64,000 nt of DNA from Cyclobacteriaceae bacterium. Its GTDB lineage: Bacteria; Bacteroidota; Bacteroidia; Cytophagales; Cyclobacteriaceae. The translations under genes were made by a program, and so were the position numbers. Shown piece by piece: positions 16,851-25,720 of this stretch (position 1 is the stretch's first letter; every line of letters begins with the position of its first letter). Location: NCBI GenBank assembly GCA_025055435.1, contig JANWWN010000011.1:1-64000 (forward strand), read 5' to 3'. The notes below the pieces were generated by a model, which saw only the letters and a list, made by a program, of their open reading frames with translations, had not been told where the DNA came from and made no database searches.

Positions 16851-18872
16851 ATGACGGCTGAGCAGGCAAAAAAGGAAATTGAACGCCTAACGGAGCTGAT
16901 TAACTACCACAACGACCTGTACTACCAGCAGCACCGCACCGAGATTAGCGACTACGAATTTGACCAGTTGCTCGAAAAGCTGGTTAAACTGGAAAACCAA
17001 TTTCCTCAGTTCCGCCTGCCCGACTCACCCTCGCAACGCGTGGGCGGCACCGTGACCAAAGATTTTCCACAGGTAGATCACCGCTATCCCATGCTTTCGC
17101 TGAGCAATACGTATAGCGAAGAAGAGGTCAGGGAATTTGATAACCGCGTGGCAAAAGGACTGGGCGGTCAACCCTACGAGTACGTCTGCGAACTAAAGTT
17201 CGATGGCGTTTCAATCAGCCTGATTTATGAAAACGGGTTGCTCGTTCGGGGCGTAACCCGTGGTGATGGTGTTCGGGGTGATGACGTTACCACCAATGTA
17301 AAAACCATCCGTAGCATCCCGTTGCGCGTAAAAGGTACAGACGTACCGGCATGGTTTGAAGTTCGCGGAGAAATATTCATGCCGAAAGATGTATTTGAAC
17401 AGCTGAACAAAGAACGTGAAGATATCGGTGAAGAAACCTACGCCAACGCCCGGAATACCACATCAGGAACATTAAAAATGCAGGATTCTTCGATCGTTGC
17501 CCGACGCAGGCTCGATTGTTATGCTTACTACCTGTTAGGAGAAGAAACCGGGATACAAACGCACGAAGAAGGATTAAAAAAGCTTGCCCGTTGGAAATTC
17601 AACGTATCGCCTACCTGGCGTAAATGCAAAAATCTCAATGAGGTGTTGACTTACATTAAGGAATGGGAGGACAAACGCTTTAACCTGCCGGTTGAAACCG
17701 ATGGCGTGGTAATCAAAGTAAACCGCATTGACCAGCAGGAAGAACTGGGCCTGACCGCCAAAAGTCCGCGCTGGGCTATTGCTTTTAAATACAAACCTCA
17801 GTCGGTAAGCACAAAGCTCAATGGTATAACCTATCAGGTAGGCCGCACCGGAGCCATTACTCCCGTGGCCGAATTACAACCGGTTTTCCTTTCGGGGACC
17901 ACAGTAAAGCGGGCCTCGCTACATAACGCTAATGAAATTGCACGACTCAACCTGCATGAAGGCGACTATGTGTTTGTGGAAAAAGGCGGTGAGATTATTC
18001 CGAAAGTTACTGGTGTTGACCTGAGCAAACGCTCCCCCTACGCAAAGCCTATACAATACATCACGCACTGCCCGGAGTGCGGCACAAAATTGATTCGCGA
18101 AGAAGGTGAAGCAGCGCACTATTGTCCTAATACAACAGGTTGCCCACCCCAAATCATGGGTCGCATCGAGCATTTTATCCAGCGGAAAGCCATGGATATT
18201 AACGCACTCGGTGAAAAAACAATTGAACAACTTTACCGCAGGGGTATGGTGAAAACTCCTGCGGATTTATACGAACTGAAACTTGCCGATTTGCTGCAGC
18301 TCGAAGGCTTTAAGGAAAAATCCGCCAAAAATGTGCTGGAAGGTATTGAAGAAAGTAAAAAGGCACCTTTTGAAAATGTGTTGTTCGCTTTGGGTATCCG
18401 GTACGTCGGAAAAACAGTAGCCGAAAAGCTGGCCCGTCATTTCAAATCGCTCGAAGCATTGGCTGCGGCTTCGTATGAAGAACTGGTAAATGCTCCGGAG
18501 GTTGGCGAAAAAATTGCCCAAAGCATAATCCGGTTTTTCCGTAACCCGGAAAATCAAAATGAAATTGAACGTCTGCGCAAAGCAGGACTAAACTTTGCGC
18601 TGGACAAAAATAGCTTCGTACCCGAAAGCACGGTACTGAACAACAAATCGTTTGTCATCTCGGGTGTGTTTAAAAAATACGGTCGCGATGAGCTGAAAGA
18701 ATTGATTATCCGAAACGGAGGCCGTGTTCTTTCGGGAGTTTCGGGAAAATTGGATTATTTAGTGGCCGGCGAAAACATGGGCCCTGCCAAACTGGAAAAA
18801 GCCCGTCAACTGGGCATTCGGATAATTTCCGAAGAAGAACTAGAAAGGCTGCTAAACGGTGAAGCCATCTGA
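16851..18872 (+). CDS. ligA: NAD-dependent DNA ligase
   Basis: Full-length LigA of 673 residues. Order: N-terminal Ia domain for NAD, adenylation domain with the KxDG motif CELKFDG in which Lys116 is adenylated, OB fold, Cys4 zinc finger (CPECGTKLIREEGEAAHYCP and the following C), helix-hairpin-helix repeats, and a C-terminal BRCT domain (FVISGVFKKYGRDELKELI). It seals nicks in replication and repair. The next gene (DUF6913-like) starts three bases after its stop, so ligA, that gene and dapA form one operon. Confidence 0.97.
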   Translation: MTAEQAKKEIERLTELINYHNDLYYQQHRTEISDYEFDQLLEKLVKLENQFPQFRLPDSPSQRVGGTVTKDFPQVDHRYPMLSLSNTYSEEEVREFDNRVAKGLGGQPYEYVCELKFDGVSISLIYENGLLVRGVTRGDGVRGDDVTTNVKTIRSIPLRVKGTDVPAWFEVRGEIFMPKDVFEQLNKEREDIGEETYANARNTTSGTLKMQDSSIVARRRLDCYAYYLLGEETGIQTHEEGLKKLARWKFNVSPTWRKCKNLNEVLTYIKEWEDKRFNLPVETDGVVIKVNRIDQQEELGLTAKSPRWAIAFKYKPQSVSTKLNGITYQVGRTGAITPVAELQPVFLSGTTVKRASLHNANEIARLNLHEGDYVFVEKGGEIIPKVTGVDLSKRSPYAKPIQYITHCPECGTKLIREEGEAAHYCPNTTGCPPQIMGRIEHFIQRKAMDINALGEKTIEQLYRRGMVKTPADLYELKLADLLQLEGFKEKSAKNVLEGIEESKKAPFENVLFALGIRYVGKTVAEKLARHFKSLEALAAASYEELVNAPEVGEKIAQSIIRFFRNPENQNEIERLRKAGLNFALDKNSFVPESTVLNNKSFVISGVFKKYGRDELKELIIRNGGRVLSGVSGKLDYLVAGENMGPAKLEKARQLGIRIISEEELERLLNGEAI

Positions 18873-18875
18873 ACC

Positions 18876-19382
18876 ATGAAACTGAACTTCCTCAAACTGC
18901 GAACAAAAAACCAGCTCCGGAAAAACAAAACTCAGCGCAGCAGCATACCATTTAAAAAAGCCGAGCGCATAGGCTTACTGTTTACCATTGAAGACCGCAA
19001 CAAGCACGACCATATTAAGCAGTTTATCCATAAGCTGGAGCAGGAAGGAAAGAAAGTTCAGGCCTTTGCATTTCTTCCGCCCAAAAAAGAAAACTACGAG
19101 TTTCTGTTCGACTTCTTTACTCCGCAGGAAGTTTCCTTCTGTGGAAGTATCAAATCAGATCATGCCCTTCGTTTTGCCGATACCGCGTTCGATTATCTGT
19201 TTTGTCTGGATAAAAATCCGAATGACTACATCTGCTACCTGCTTGCACGGAGCAAAGCCCGGTGTCGGGCTGGCATTTACAGTGAACAGTTGCAACCCTA
19301 TTTCGAACTTATGGTGAACGGCGTTAAAAGCACATCGGCTTTAATTGAACACATTCATCAATACACACAAAAGCTCAAGTGA
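18876..19382 (+). CDS. DUF6913-like protein
   Basis: 168 residues, no signal peptide or membrane segment, a very basic N-terminus, and an alpha/beta pattern (IGLLFTIEDRNKHDHIKQFI; KKVQAFAFLPP). I recognise it as the small protein that Bacteroidota often encode next to dapA, assigned to DUF6913; the family name is from memory and less certain than the neighbourhood. Function unknown. It starts three bases after ligA and its stop is one base before the dapA start. Confidence 0.65.
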   Translation: MKLNFLKLRTKNQLRKNKTQRSSIPFKKAERIGLLFTIEDRNKHDHIKQFIHKLEQEGKKVQAFAFLPPKKENYEFLFDFFTPQEVSFCGSIKSDHALRFADTAFDYLFCLDKNPNDYICYLLARSKARCRAGIYSEQLQPYFELMVNGVKSTSALIEHIHQYTQKLK

Positions 19383-19383
19383 C

Positions 19384-20268
19384 ATGAAAAAACTGGAAGG
19401 CACCGGTGTGGCTTTGGTTACACCTTTTCAGCCAAATGGTGAAATTGATTTTCCGGCTCTGAAGAAACTGCTCCGTCATACGGCTAAAGGAGTTGACTAC
19501 TATGTGGTGATGGGTACCACAGGCGAATCGGTTACGGTAAGCACAGACGAAAAAAAGAGGATACTTCAATTTGTTAAAGAAAACAACTCCGCTGGTTTGC
19601 CCATTGTGTATGGCATCGGAGGTAACAACACCCGCGCTGTATTGGAAACCATTAAGGAAACCGATTTCACCGGAGTGGATGCCCTTCTCTCGGTAAGCCC
19701 GTATTACAACAAGCCTTCTCAGGCAGGAATCATCGGGCACTTTCAGGCGGTAGCCAATGCCAGTCCGGTGCCGGTTATCTTATATAACGTTCCGGGAAGG
19801 ACCTCATCAAATATCACTGCCGAAACAACGCTGAAACTGGCCATGCATCCCAACATCATCGGCATCAAGGAAGCATCGGGAAACATCGAGCAGTGCATGA
19901 AAATTGCCCGCTACAAACCCAAAAATTTTATGCTGATATCGGGCGAGGATTTACTTACGGTCGTGTTGTACAGTATGGGTGCACGCGGGGTAATATCGGT
20001 ACTCGCCAATGCTTTTCCTGAAATATTCCGTAAAGCAAAGGAGGCGGCTTTTGCTTCGAAGTATGACAAAGCCTCTCAACATATGTTCAGTTTGATGGAC
20101 ATCAACCAACTGATGTACGAAGAAGGAAATCCGGTGGGCATTAAACAACTGCTGGCTGAGATGGGCATCTGCGGCAATATGGTTCGTTTACCGCTGGTTC
20201 CTGCTTCGGCTTCACTGCGCGAGCGCATAGCCCGCACATGGGCTGATATGAAAAAGAAAAAAGGGTAG
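19384..20268 (+). CDS. dapA: 4-hydroxy-tetrahydrodipicolinate synthase
   Basis: 294 residues from the ATG at 19384; the longer ORF start overlaps the upstream gene by 38 bases and adds no family sequence. The DapA residues are present: TTGES at 45-49, Tyr134 in LYNVPGR, and Schiff-base Lys162 in GIKEASGN. It condenses pyruvate with aspartate semialdehyde in lysine and diaminopimelate (peptidoglycan) synthesis in the cytoplasm. It is the last gene of the ligA operon, and its stop codon lies within a terminator stem. Confidence 0.95.
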   Translation: MKKLEGTGVALVTPFQPNGEIDFPALKKLLRHTAKGVDYYVVMGTTGESVTVSTDEKKRILQFVKENNSAGLPIVYGIGGNNTRAVLETIKETDFTGVDALLSVSPYYNKPSQAGIIGHFQAVANASPVPVILYNVPGRTSSNITAETTLKLAMHPNIIGIKEASGNIEQCMKIARYKPKNFMLISGEDLLTVVLYSMGARGVISVLANAFPEIFRKAKEAAFASKYDKASQHMFSLMDINQLMYEEGNPVGIKQLLAEMGICGNMVRLPLVPASASLRERIARTWADMKKKKG

Positions 20269-20285
20269 CAGGCTACCCTTTTCTA
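20259..20285. terminator. Terminator at the end of dapA
   Basis: A 10-base stem aaaagggtag/ctaccctttt with loop cagg spans the dapA stop codon and ends in T's. A-runs on the opposite side mean it could also serve the small minus-strand gene ending at 20308. Confidence 0.8.
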
Positions 20286-20307
20286 CCGCGACCTGAGGCG
20301 CGCAGTA

Positions 20308-20484
20308 TTAACCTTTGCTTTTCAGCTCCTGAACTTCGATACGGATTTGCTGAGCCATGTTTTTCAGCTCCTGCATTCCTTTTCTCAGGCGGGTTCCTGC
20401 TGCACTGTTGCCTTTGTTGTAAAATTTGTCAGCATCGGCTTCCAGCGAAGCAATGAGGTTTTTAAGTTCCTGAAATTTTTGCAT
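20308..20484 (-). CDS. Small histone H1-like protein (58 aa, missed by the ORF track)
   Basis: Reading the minus strand from ATG at 20484 to TAA at 20308 gives 58 residues beginning MQKFQELKNLIASLEADADK. The sequence is charged, helical, and contains FYNKGNSAAGTRLRKGMQEL, the pattern of the short H1/Hc1-like proteins common in Bacteroidota. These are thought to bind DNA or act as nucleoid proteins, but function is largely unproven. It is below the 60-residue limit of the ORF track. It is convergent with dapA and sits 86 bases downstream of the spt-like gene on the same strand, which may or may not be co-transcribed. Confidence 0.85.
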   Translation of the reverse strand: MQKFQELKNLIASLEADADKFYNKGNSAAGTRLRKGMQELKNMAQQIRIEVQELKSKG

Positions 20485-20570
20485 TGTCCTGATATTTAAG
20501 GGGTTAACAATTTTTTCAATATGCCAATTTAGCTAAAAACCCACAAAATCAACGAAAAACGGCATTTTTT

Positions 20571-21827
20571 TTATAAAACCTTGGTAACGGCAACCAGCTC
20601 CTCGTTGCGGTAAAAGCCGCTGTCAAGTTTGGATTTCAATGCCGAAAATGCGTTGAGCGTCCGCTCCACATCCTCCAATGAATGGGCCGCTGTAGGAATT
20701 ATCCTGAACATGATAACATCCTTAGGCACAACAGGATAGATAACTACGGAACAGAAAATATTGAAGTTTTCACGCAGATCCATAGCCATGTTGGCAGCCT
20801 CGCCTACACCACCTTTAAAGAGCACGGGAGTAACAGGCGAAGAGGTCTGTCCGATGTTAAAGCCGCGTTCGCGAAGACCGTTTTGCATGGCACGAACTAT
20901 CTGCCATAATTTTTCCCTTAGTTGCGGCTGCGTACGTAAAAGTTCAAGTCGCTTTATCGCGCCGATAACCAACGGCATAGGCAGGCTCTTGGCATAAATT
21001 TGCGAGCGAACCGAATAACGCAGGTATTTGATGATGCGTGCATCGCCACCTACAAAAGCCCCGATGCTGGCCATGGACTTGGCAAACGTTGAAAAGTACA
21101 GGTCGATGCCGTCCTGAACACCTTGCTCTTCACCTGTTCCCGCACCGGTTTTACCCATGGTTCCGAAACCATGCGCATCGTCAACAAACAAGCGAAAGTT
21201 GTATTTTTTCTTCAGCTCAACTACGCCCTTCAAATCACCCTGACGGCCACTCATGCCAAAAACACCTTCGGTAATAACCAGAATGCCGCCTCCGGTTTCG
21301 TTGGCCAGTTTTGTGGCACGCTGCAGTTGTTTCTCCAGGCTTTCCATATCGTTATGCGCATACACAAAGCGCTTGCCCATATGCAGGCGCACTCCATCAA
21401 TAATGCAGGCATGCGACTCCGCATCGTAAACAATTACGTCTTTGCGGTCAACCAGCGCATCAATAATCGACACCACACCCTGGTATCCGTAGTTCAGCAG
21501 CATTACGTCCTCTTTTCCGATAAATTCAGCAAGCTGCTTTTCAAGTTCGATATGGTGCACCGAATTGCCCGACATCATACGGGCTCCCATCGGGTGACCT
21601 AATCCAAATTGTGCTGCCGCTTCCGCGTCGGTTTTGCGTACCTCCGGATGATTGGCCAAACCCAGGTAATTATTCAGGCTCCAGTTCAACACGGTACGGC
21701 CATTGAACTTCATATGTGGGCCAATATCGCCCTCCAGTTTAGGGAAAAAGAAATAATCATCCGGCAGATGGGAATATTTGGCCAGCGGGCCGGCTTCCAT
21801 CTTGAGCTTCTCAAATAAGTCGATCAT
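20571..21827 (-). CDS. Serine palmitoyltransferase-like alpha-oxoamine synthase
   Basis: 418 residues of the fold-type I alpha-oxoamine synthase family (SPT, KBL, BioF). The cofactor residues are clear: His139 in ESHACI, DDAHGFG at 216-222 and Lys250 in FSTFAKSM. The N-terminal start MIDLFEKL and length resemble the serine palmitoyltransferases of sphingolipid-making Bacteroidota, and there are no threonine-dehydrogenase or biotin genes nearby, which favours SPT over KBL or BioF. It would join serine and a fatty acyl-CoA to 3-ketosphinganine. Gene identity among these relatives cannot be settled by eye. Confidence 0.75.
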   Translation of the reverse strand: MIDLFEKLKMEAGPLAKYSHLPDDYFFFPKLEGDIGPHMKFNGRTVLNWSLNNYLGLANHPEVRKTDAEAAAQFGLGHPMGARMMSGNSVHHIELEKQLAEFIGKEDVMLLNYGYQGVVSIIDALVDRKDVIVYDAESHACIIDGVRLHMGKRFVYAHNDMESLEKQLQRATKLANETGGGILVITEGVFGMSGRQGDLKGVVELKKKYNFRLFVDDAHGFGTMGKTGAGTGEEQGVQDGIDLYFSTFAKSMASIGAFVGGDARIIKYLRYSVRSQIYAKSLPMPLVIGAIKRLELLRTQPQLREKLWQIVRAMQNGLRERGFNIGQTSSPVTPVLFKGGVGEAANMAMDLRENFNIFCSVVIYPVVPKDVIMFRIIPTAAHSLEDVERTLNAFSALKSKLDSGFYRNEELVAVTKVL

Positions 21828-21964
21828 GAAGATTGAACAGTTTAAAATTGCGGCAAAAATAGCGAAAAATGCGCACTTTCAAGTTTGTCCTGTCAGCGGT
21901 TGTGTTGTTGCAGCCGCATTAAATCCTTAGCATTGCAGTTTTTCTGCAGTATCAACTACCTTAC

Positions 21965-23263
21965 ATGGCTGAAATTTTACCGCTCCGCGCCTGGCGTTAC
22001 AATCCATTACTGGCTCAGGAAATCGAGCTCCTCATTGCGCCCTTGTTCGATGTGGTATCGGAAAAGCAACGTCAGGTACTTTATCAGCACCCTTTTAACT
22101 CCATCCACCTGTCCGTTCCGCGTGGCAGCGCCATTGATGCTGCTCATTTGCTTGAGGTATGGAAAAAAGAAGGCGTATTGGTACAAGACAGCCTTCCGGG
22201 CATTTATGTGTACTACCAGTATTTTCGTTTGCCGGGAAATCCGAAAGAATTTTGCAGGAAAGGCTTCATTTGCCATATCCGGACTTACGATTGGGAAGAA
22301 AAAGTAATTCTGCGGCACGAAAACACGATACCCGGAGCGGTGAACGATCGAACCGAACTACTCGATGCAACCGAATTTCACAGCAGCGCCACACACGGCA
22401 TGTACGAAGATACCGCATGTGAACTTGAGTCTTTTATGGATGAAGCTATTCAATCACCGGTTTATGAAACGGAAGACTATCAGGGTGTTCGCGATGTATT
22501 GGCCGTAATCCATGATGCCTCTGCTATACGAAAATTTATTCAGGTATTACAGAAAAAAACCATCATATTGGCTGACGGTCACCACCGGTACGAAGCTTCC
22601 ATCGCGGTAAAGAAAAAAAGAGCGGCAGCCAACACCATTCATACCGGCAAGGAAGGTTACAATTACCACCTGATGTACCTTACCAACATGCACGGCAACG
22701 ACCTATGTATTCTGCCAACCCATCGCCTGGTACGAAATTTTCCGGGTTTCGATGAGAAAGTTATTTTGGAACGGCTGGAACCTTATTTTACCATCCGGCA
22801 ACTGGAAGAGGCTGACACCATTCCGGAGATTATTGCAGGAAAGCGCTGGGCCTTCGGTTTGCTCTTCAGGGATAATGCCTACAAAATCCGGTTAAAACCC
22901 GAAGCGCTCCGTGAAATGAAATGGCCCTTTCCACCGGAAGTGCTCCACCTTGACCTCACGGTTATGCATTACTTTGTTTTAGAAAAAGCGCTCGGAATAC
23001 CGGGACGAGAACAACGCACCACGCCTTATATTGGCTACGACCGCAGCTTTTCGGATTGCTTACAGAAAATTATAAAGTCTGAAGCCCAGATGGCCGTAAT
23101 TACTAACGAGGTTACCATCGAACAAATAAAACAAGTTTGTTACAGCGGATACACCATGCCGCAAAAGTCAACCTATTTTTATCCGAAAACCATCAGCGGA
23201 TTTGTTTTCAGTTCCATCAGGGAAGACGAATTCCGCACACCAGGCTTTGATCCTTTTCATTAA
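21965..23263 (+). CDS. DUF1015 family protein
   Basis: 432 residues, cytoplasmic, with the DUF1015 start (MAEILPLRAWRYNP) and the conserved ADGHHRYEAS motif about residues 200-209. The family is widespread in Bacteroidota and Firmicutes, often near serA/serC as here; a nucleotide or kinase-like role has been suggested but not shown. A 137-base divergent region separates it from the minus-strand SPT-like gene. maf begins 15 bases after its stop, so they are likely one operon. Confidence 0.9.
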   Translation: MAEILPLRAWRYNPLLAQEIELLIAPLFDVVSEKQRQVLYQHPFNSIHLSVPRGSAIDAAHLLEVWKKEGVLVQDSLPGIYVYYQYFRLPGNPKEFCRKGFICHIRTYDWEEKVILRHENTIPGAVNDRTELLDATEFHSSATHGMYEDTACELESFMDEAIQSPVYETEDYQGVRDVLAVIHDASAIRKFIQVLQKKTIILADGHHRYEASIAVKKKRAAANTIHTGKEGYNYHLMYLTNMHGNDLCILPTHRLVRNFPGFDEKVILERLEPYFTIRQLEEADTIPEIIAGKRWAFGLLFRDNAYKIRLKPEALREMKWPFPPEVLHLDLTVMHYFVLEKALGIPGREQRTTPYIGYDRSFSDCLQKIIKSEAQMAVITNEVTIEQIKQVCYSGYTMPQKSTYFYPKTISGFVFSSIREDEFRTPGFDPFH

Positions 23264-23278
23264 TTTTCCGTCATCATC

Positions 23279-23845
23279 ATGTTACAAGGTATTAAGCTGA
23301 TACTTGCTTCAAGCTCACCACGCAGGCAGTACCTGATGCGCGAAGCCGGTTTCTCCTTCATCGTTGAAAATCCGGATACTGATGAATCATTTCCAGTCGA
23401 ATTACCTGTTACACAGGTTGCCCGTTACCTTGCTGCAAAAAAAGCCGAAAGTTTCCGGATGAAAATTCACGATGAAGTGGTGCTTACTGCAGATACGGTT
23501 GTGTTGCTTGATGATAAAATTTTAAACAAACCCAAAAGCCGGAAGGAAGCCATCGATATGCTTCAACAACTCAGTGGCCGCACGCACTTAGTAATGACCG
23601 GCGTATGCATACTTTCGGCAGATAGGGAAGTAAGCTTTGACGATACAACTGAAGTAACCTTCGGCCAACTAACTTCAGATGAGATTCATTACTACGTGGA
23701 TACATTTAAACCATTCGACAAAGCCGGTTCGTACGGAGCCCAGGACTTTATCGGAATGATTGGCATTGAGAAAATCACGGGTTCCTATTTTAACGTCATG
23801 GGCCTTCCCATCCATAAGGTTTATCAGGTGCTTAAAAACTGGTGA
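23279..23845 (+). CDS. maf: Maf family nucleotide pyrophosphatase
   Basis: 188 residues with the Maf signature SSSPRRQYLM near the N-terminus, the ADTVV metal/active-site strand, the KPKSRKEA segment and DKAGSYGAQD near the C-terminus. Maf enzymes hydrolyse non-canonical or canonical NTPs (dTTP, UTP, modified pyrimidines) to the monophosphate and pyrophosphate. The stop overlaps the start of the following CPBP protease by one base (TGATG). Confidence 0.92.
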   Translation: MLQGIKLILASSSPRRQYLMREAGFSFIVENPDTDESFPVELPVTQVARYLAAKKAESFRMKIHDEVVLTADTVVLLDDKILNKPKSRKEAIDMLQQLSGRTHLVMTGVCILSADREVSFDDTTEVTFGQLTSDEIHYYVDTFKPFDKAGSYGAQDFIGMIGIEKITGSYFNVMGLPIHKVYQVLKNW

Positions 23846-24765
23846 TGCGCAAAATCTGGCATTATCTTACTGAGCACGTTAAACAGGACTTTCACGCCAA
23901 AGCCTATGCAACCATAACTTTGTTTCTGGCTATTTCCATCACCTTTAATTACCGCTTTGACTTTGAAGACACTTTCCTCGACACGTTACCTGATCTGCCG
24001 CGCCTCCTTGCTTACTTTGGCTGGCATGTCTTTGCTTATTTCATACCCGTTCTGATACTTTTTACAGCAGGGCGCCATCGGGCACTTCAGCATGCGGGGT
24101 TTTATAAAATCATTCTTCCTGCCTTGTTTTTGCTTAGCCTTGACCGTTCATTACCATTTGTTAACATACTGATAACCTCATCAGCAAATCCGATGATTCA
24201 GTATTGGCTAATCAAAATCGCACATAACGTTTCCGGAATTATTATCCTGATACTGCCACTCTTGATAGGGTACACATTGACCCATTCCGATAAGGACAAA
24301 CATTATTATGGTTTAATACCCCGACAATTTGATGCAGGACCTTATTTTGTTATGTTACTCATCATGCTTCCGCTCCTGCTGTTCGCTTCAACCCTGCCGG
24401 GATTTCAGGCGCAGTACCCGATGTATGAAAAGACCGCTGCCGCATCATACTGGCACCTTCCCGAGTGGTTAATGGCCCTACTGTACGAGCTGGCTTACGG
24501 ATTAAACTTCGTAGGTGTGGAATTTTTTTATCGTGGCTTTTTGATTCTGGCACTGGTACCCTATCTTGGTCGTTCATCTGTACTAACAATGGCCGTGCTG
24601 TATTGCTTTTTGCATTTTGGTAAGCCCATGCCTGAGGCGATAAGTTCTGTTTTCGGAGGTTACATTCTGGGTGTAATCGCCATGGAAACGCGGAGTATCT
24701 GGGGCGGAATTATTGTACACGTGGGCATTGCCTGGATGATGGAATTGCTGGGCTATATTTTCTAG
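23845..24765 (+). CDS. CPBP family intramembrane metalloprotease
   Basis: About eight hydrophobic segments in 306 residues. The CPBP (CAAX protease and bacteriocin-processing) motifs are present: VEFFYRGF in place of EExxxR, then FLHFGKP with its His, and a final IIVHVGIAWMMEL His motif. The first Glu is followed by Phe rather than a second Glu, so the first motif is slightly off consensus. Substrate unknown. I chose ATG 23845, which overlaps the maf stop by one base; the ORF track begins one codon earlier at GTG. Confidence 0.8.
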   Translation: MRKIWHYLTEHVKQDFHAKAYATITLFLAISITFNYRFDFEDTFLDTLPDLPRLLAYFGWHVFAYFIPVLILFTAGRHRALQHAGFYKIILPALFLLSLDRSLPFVNILITSSANPMIQYWLIKIAHNVSGIIILILPLLIGYTLTHSDKDKHYYGLIPRQFDAGPYFVMLLIMLPLLLFASTLPGFQAQYPMYEKTAAASYWHLPEWLMALLYELAYGLNFVGVEFFYRGFLILALVPYLGRSSVLTMAVLYCFLHFGKPMPEAISSVFGGYILGVIAMETRSIWGGIIVHVGIAWMMELLGYIF

Positions 24766-24845
24766 CTCTGAAACCAACCAAACCGAAAGATTGCCTGTCT
24801 AAGATGCGATCATAAATCCTATTCCGAGCCATTTGAAGCTGTATC

Positions 24846-25658
24846 ATGAAAAAACCTCAAATCTCACTGATCATCACCACCTACAACCGGCCCGATGCAC
24901 TTGCGGTAGTGATAAAAAGTGCACTCGATCAAATGGATTTACCTGATGAAATTATTGTTGCCGACGACGGTTCCGGTGAAGAAACCCGAAAAGTTGTTGA
25001 GCAATTCCGGCCGATCAGTCCCGTTCCGCTTATTCATTGCTGGCATGAAGATTTGGGATTTCGGTTAGCTGCTATCCGCAACCGCGCCATAGCCATGGCC
25101 CGCTTTGAATACATTGTAATGATTGACGGAGATATTGTTTTGCCGCGGCACTTTATCAAATCGCACCGTAAACATGCAAGACCCGGCTACTTTATTCAGG
25201 GTTCGCGCGTGATGCTGGGCGATAAACTAACCCATCGCGTTATCTCAACCCACCAGTACGATATCTCGGTATTTAGTTTGGGTATAAAAAGCAGCCGGTT
25301 TAACGCATTGTATATTCCTTTCCTATCAGGATACATTTCTTACCCGGTAACATCGTGGCAAAAGGTTCGCGGCTGTAATCAGGCATATTGGCGCGATGAT
25401 GTGATTAAAATAAACGGATTCAATGAGGATTTTATCGGATGGGGACGTGAAGATTCCGAGTTTATGGTGCGCATGCAAAATGCGGGCATTAAATGCCTGA
25501 AGGTAAAAATGGAAGCATACGGTTACCATCTTTACCATCCGGAAAGCTGCCGTAAGATGGAGCAAAAAAATCATGATATTCTGGAAGAGGCCATCCGGAA
25601 TAAGTCGGTTCGCTGTACAAACGGCATTTCGAAGTATTTAGTCAATACGAAAATCTGA
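24846..25658 (+). CDS. Glycosyltransferase family 2 with galactosyltransferase-type C-terminal motif
   Basis: 270 residues. The nucleotide-sugar binding region LIITTYNRPDAL leads to VADDGSG, and the DxD-like motif is MIDGDIVL. The C-terminal half carries GWGREDSEFMVR, the motif of the glycosyltransferase 7 C-terminal type found in GT2/GT27-like enzymes. It likely adds a sugar to surface polysaccharide or glycolipid; donor and acceptor are not readable from sequence. Convergent with the minus-strand glycosyltransferase operon. Confidence 0.85.
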   Translation: MKKPQISLIITTYNRPDALAVVIKSALDQMDLPDEIIVADDGSGEETRKVVEQFRPISPVPLIHCWHEDLGFRLAAIRNRAIAMARFEYIVMIDGDIVLPRHFIKSHRKHARPGYFIQGSRVMLGDKLTHRVISTHQYDISVFSLGIKSSRFNALYIPFLSGYISYPVTSWQKVRGCNQAYWRDDVIKINGFNEDFIGWGREDSEFMVRMQNAGIKCLKVKMEAYGYHLYHPESCRKMEQKNHDILEEAIRNKSVRCTNGISKYLVNTKI

Positions 25659-25720
25659 ATTTCTTTAGCTAACCGAAATTAAAATTTACAGTTTACAATC
25701 ACAGGCTATTTGCAGTAATC

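Noticed and set aside
21123-21602. 159-residue plus-strand ORF inside the SPT-like gene
   Set aside because: Shadow of a conserved enzyme whose catalytic Lys and His are on the minus strand.
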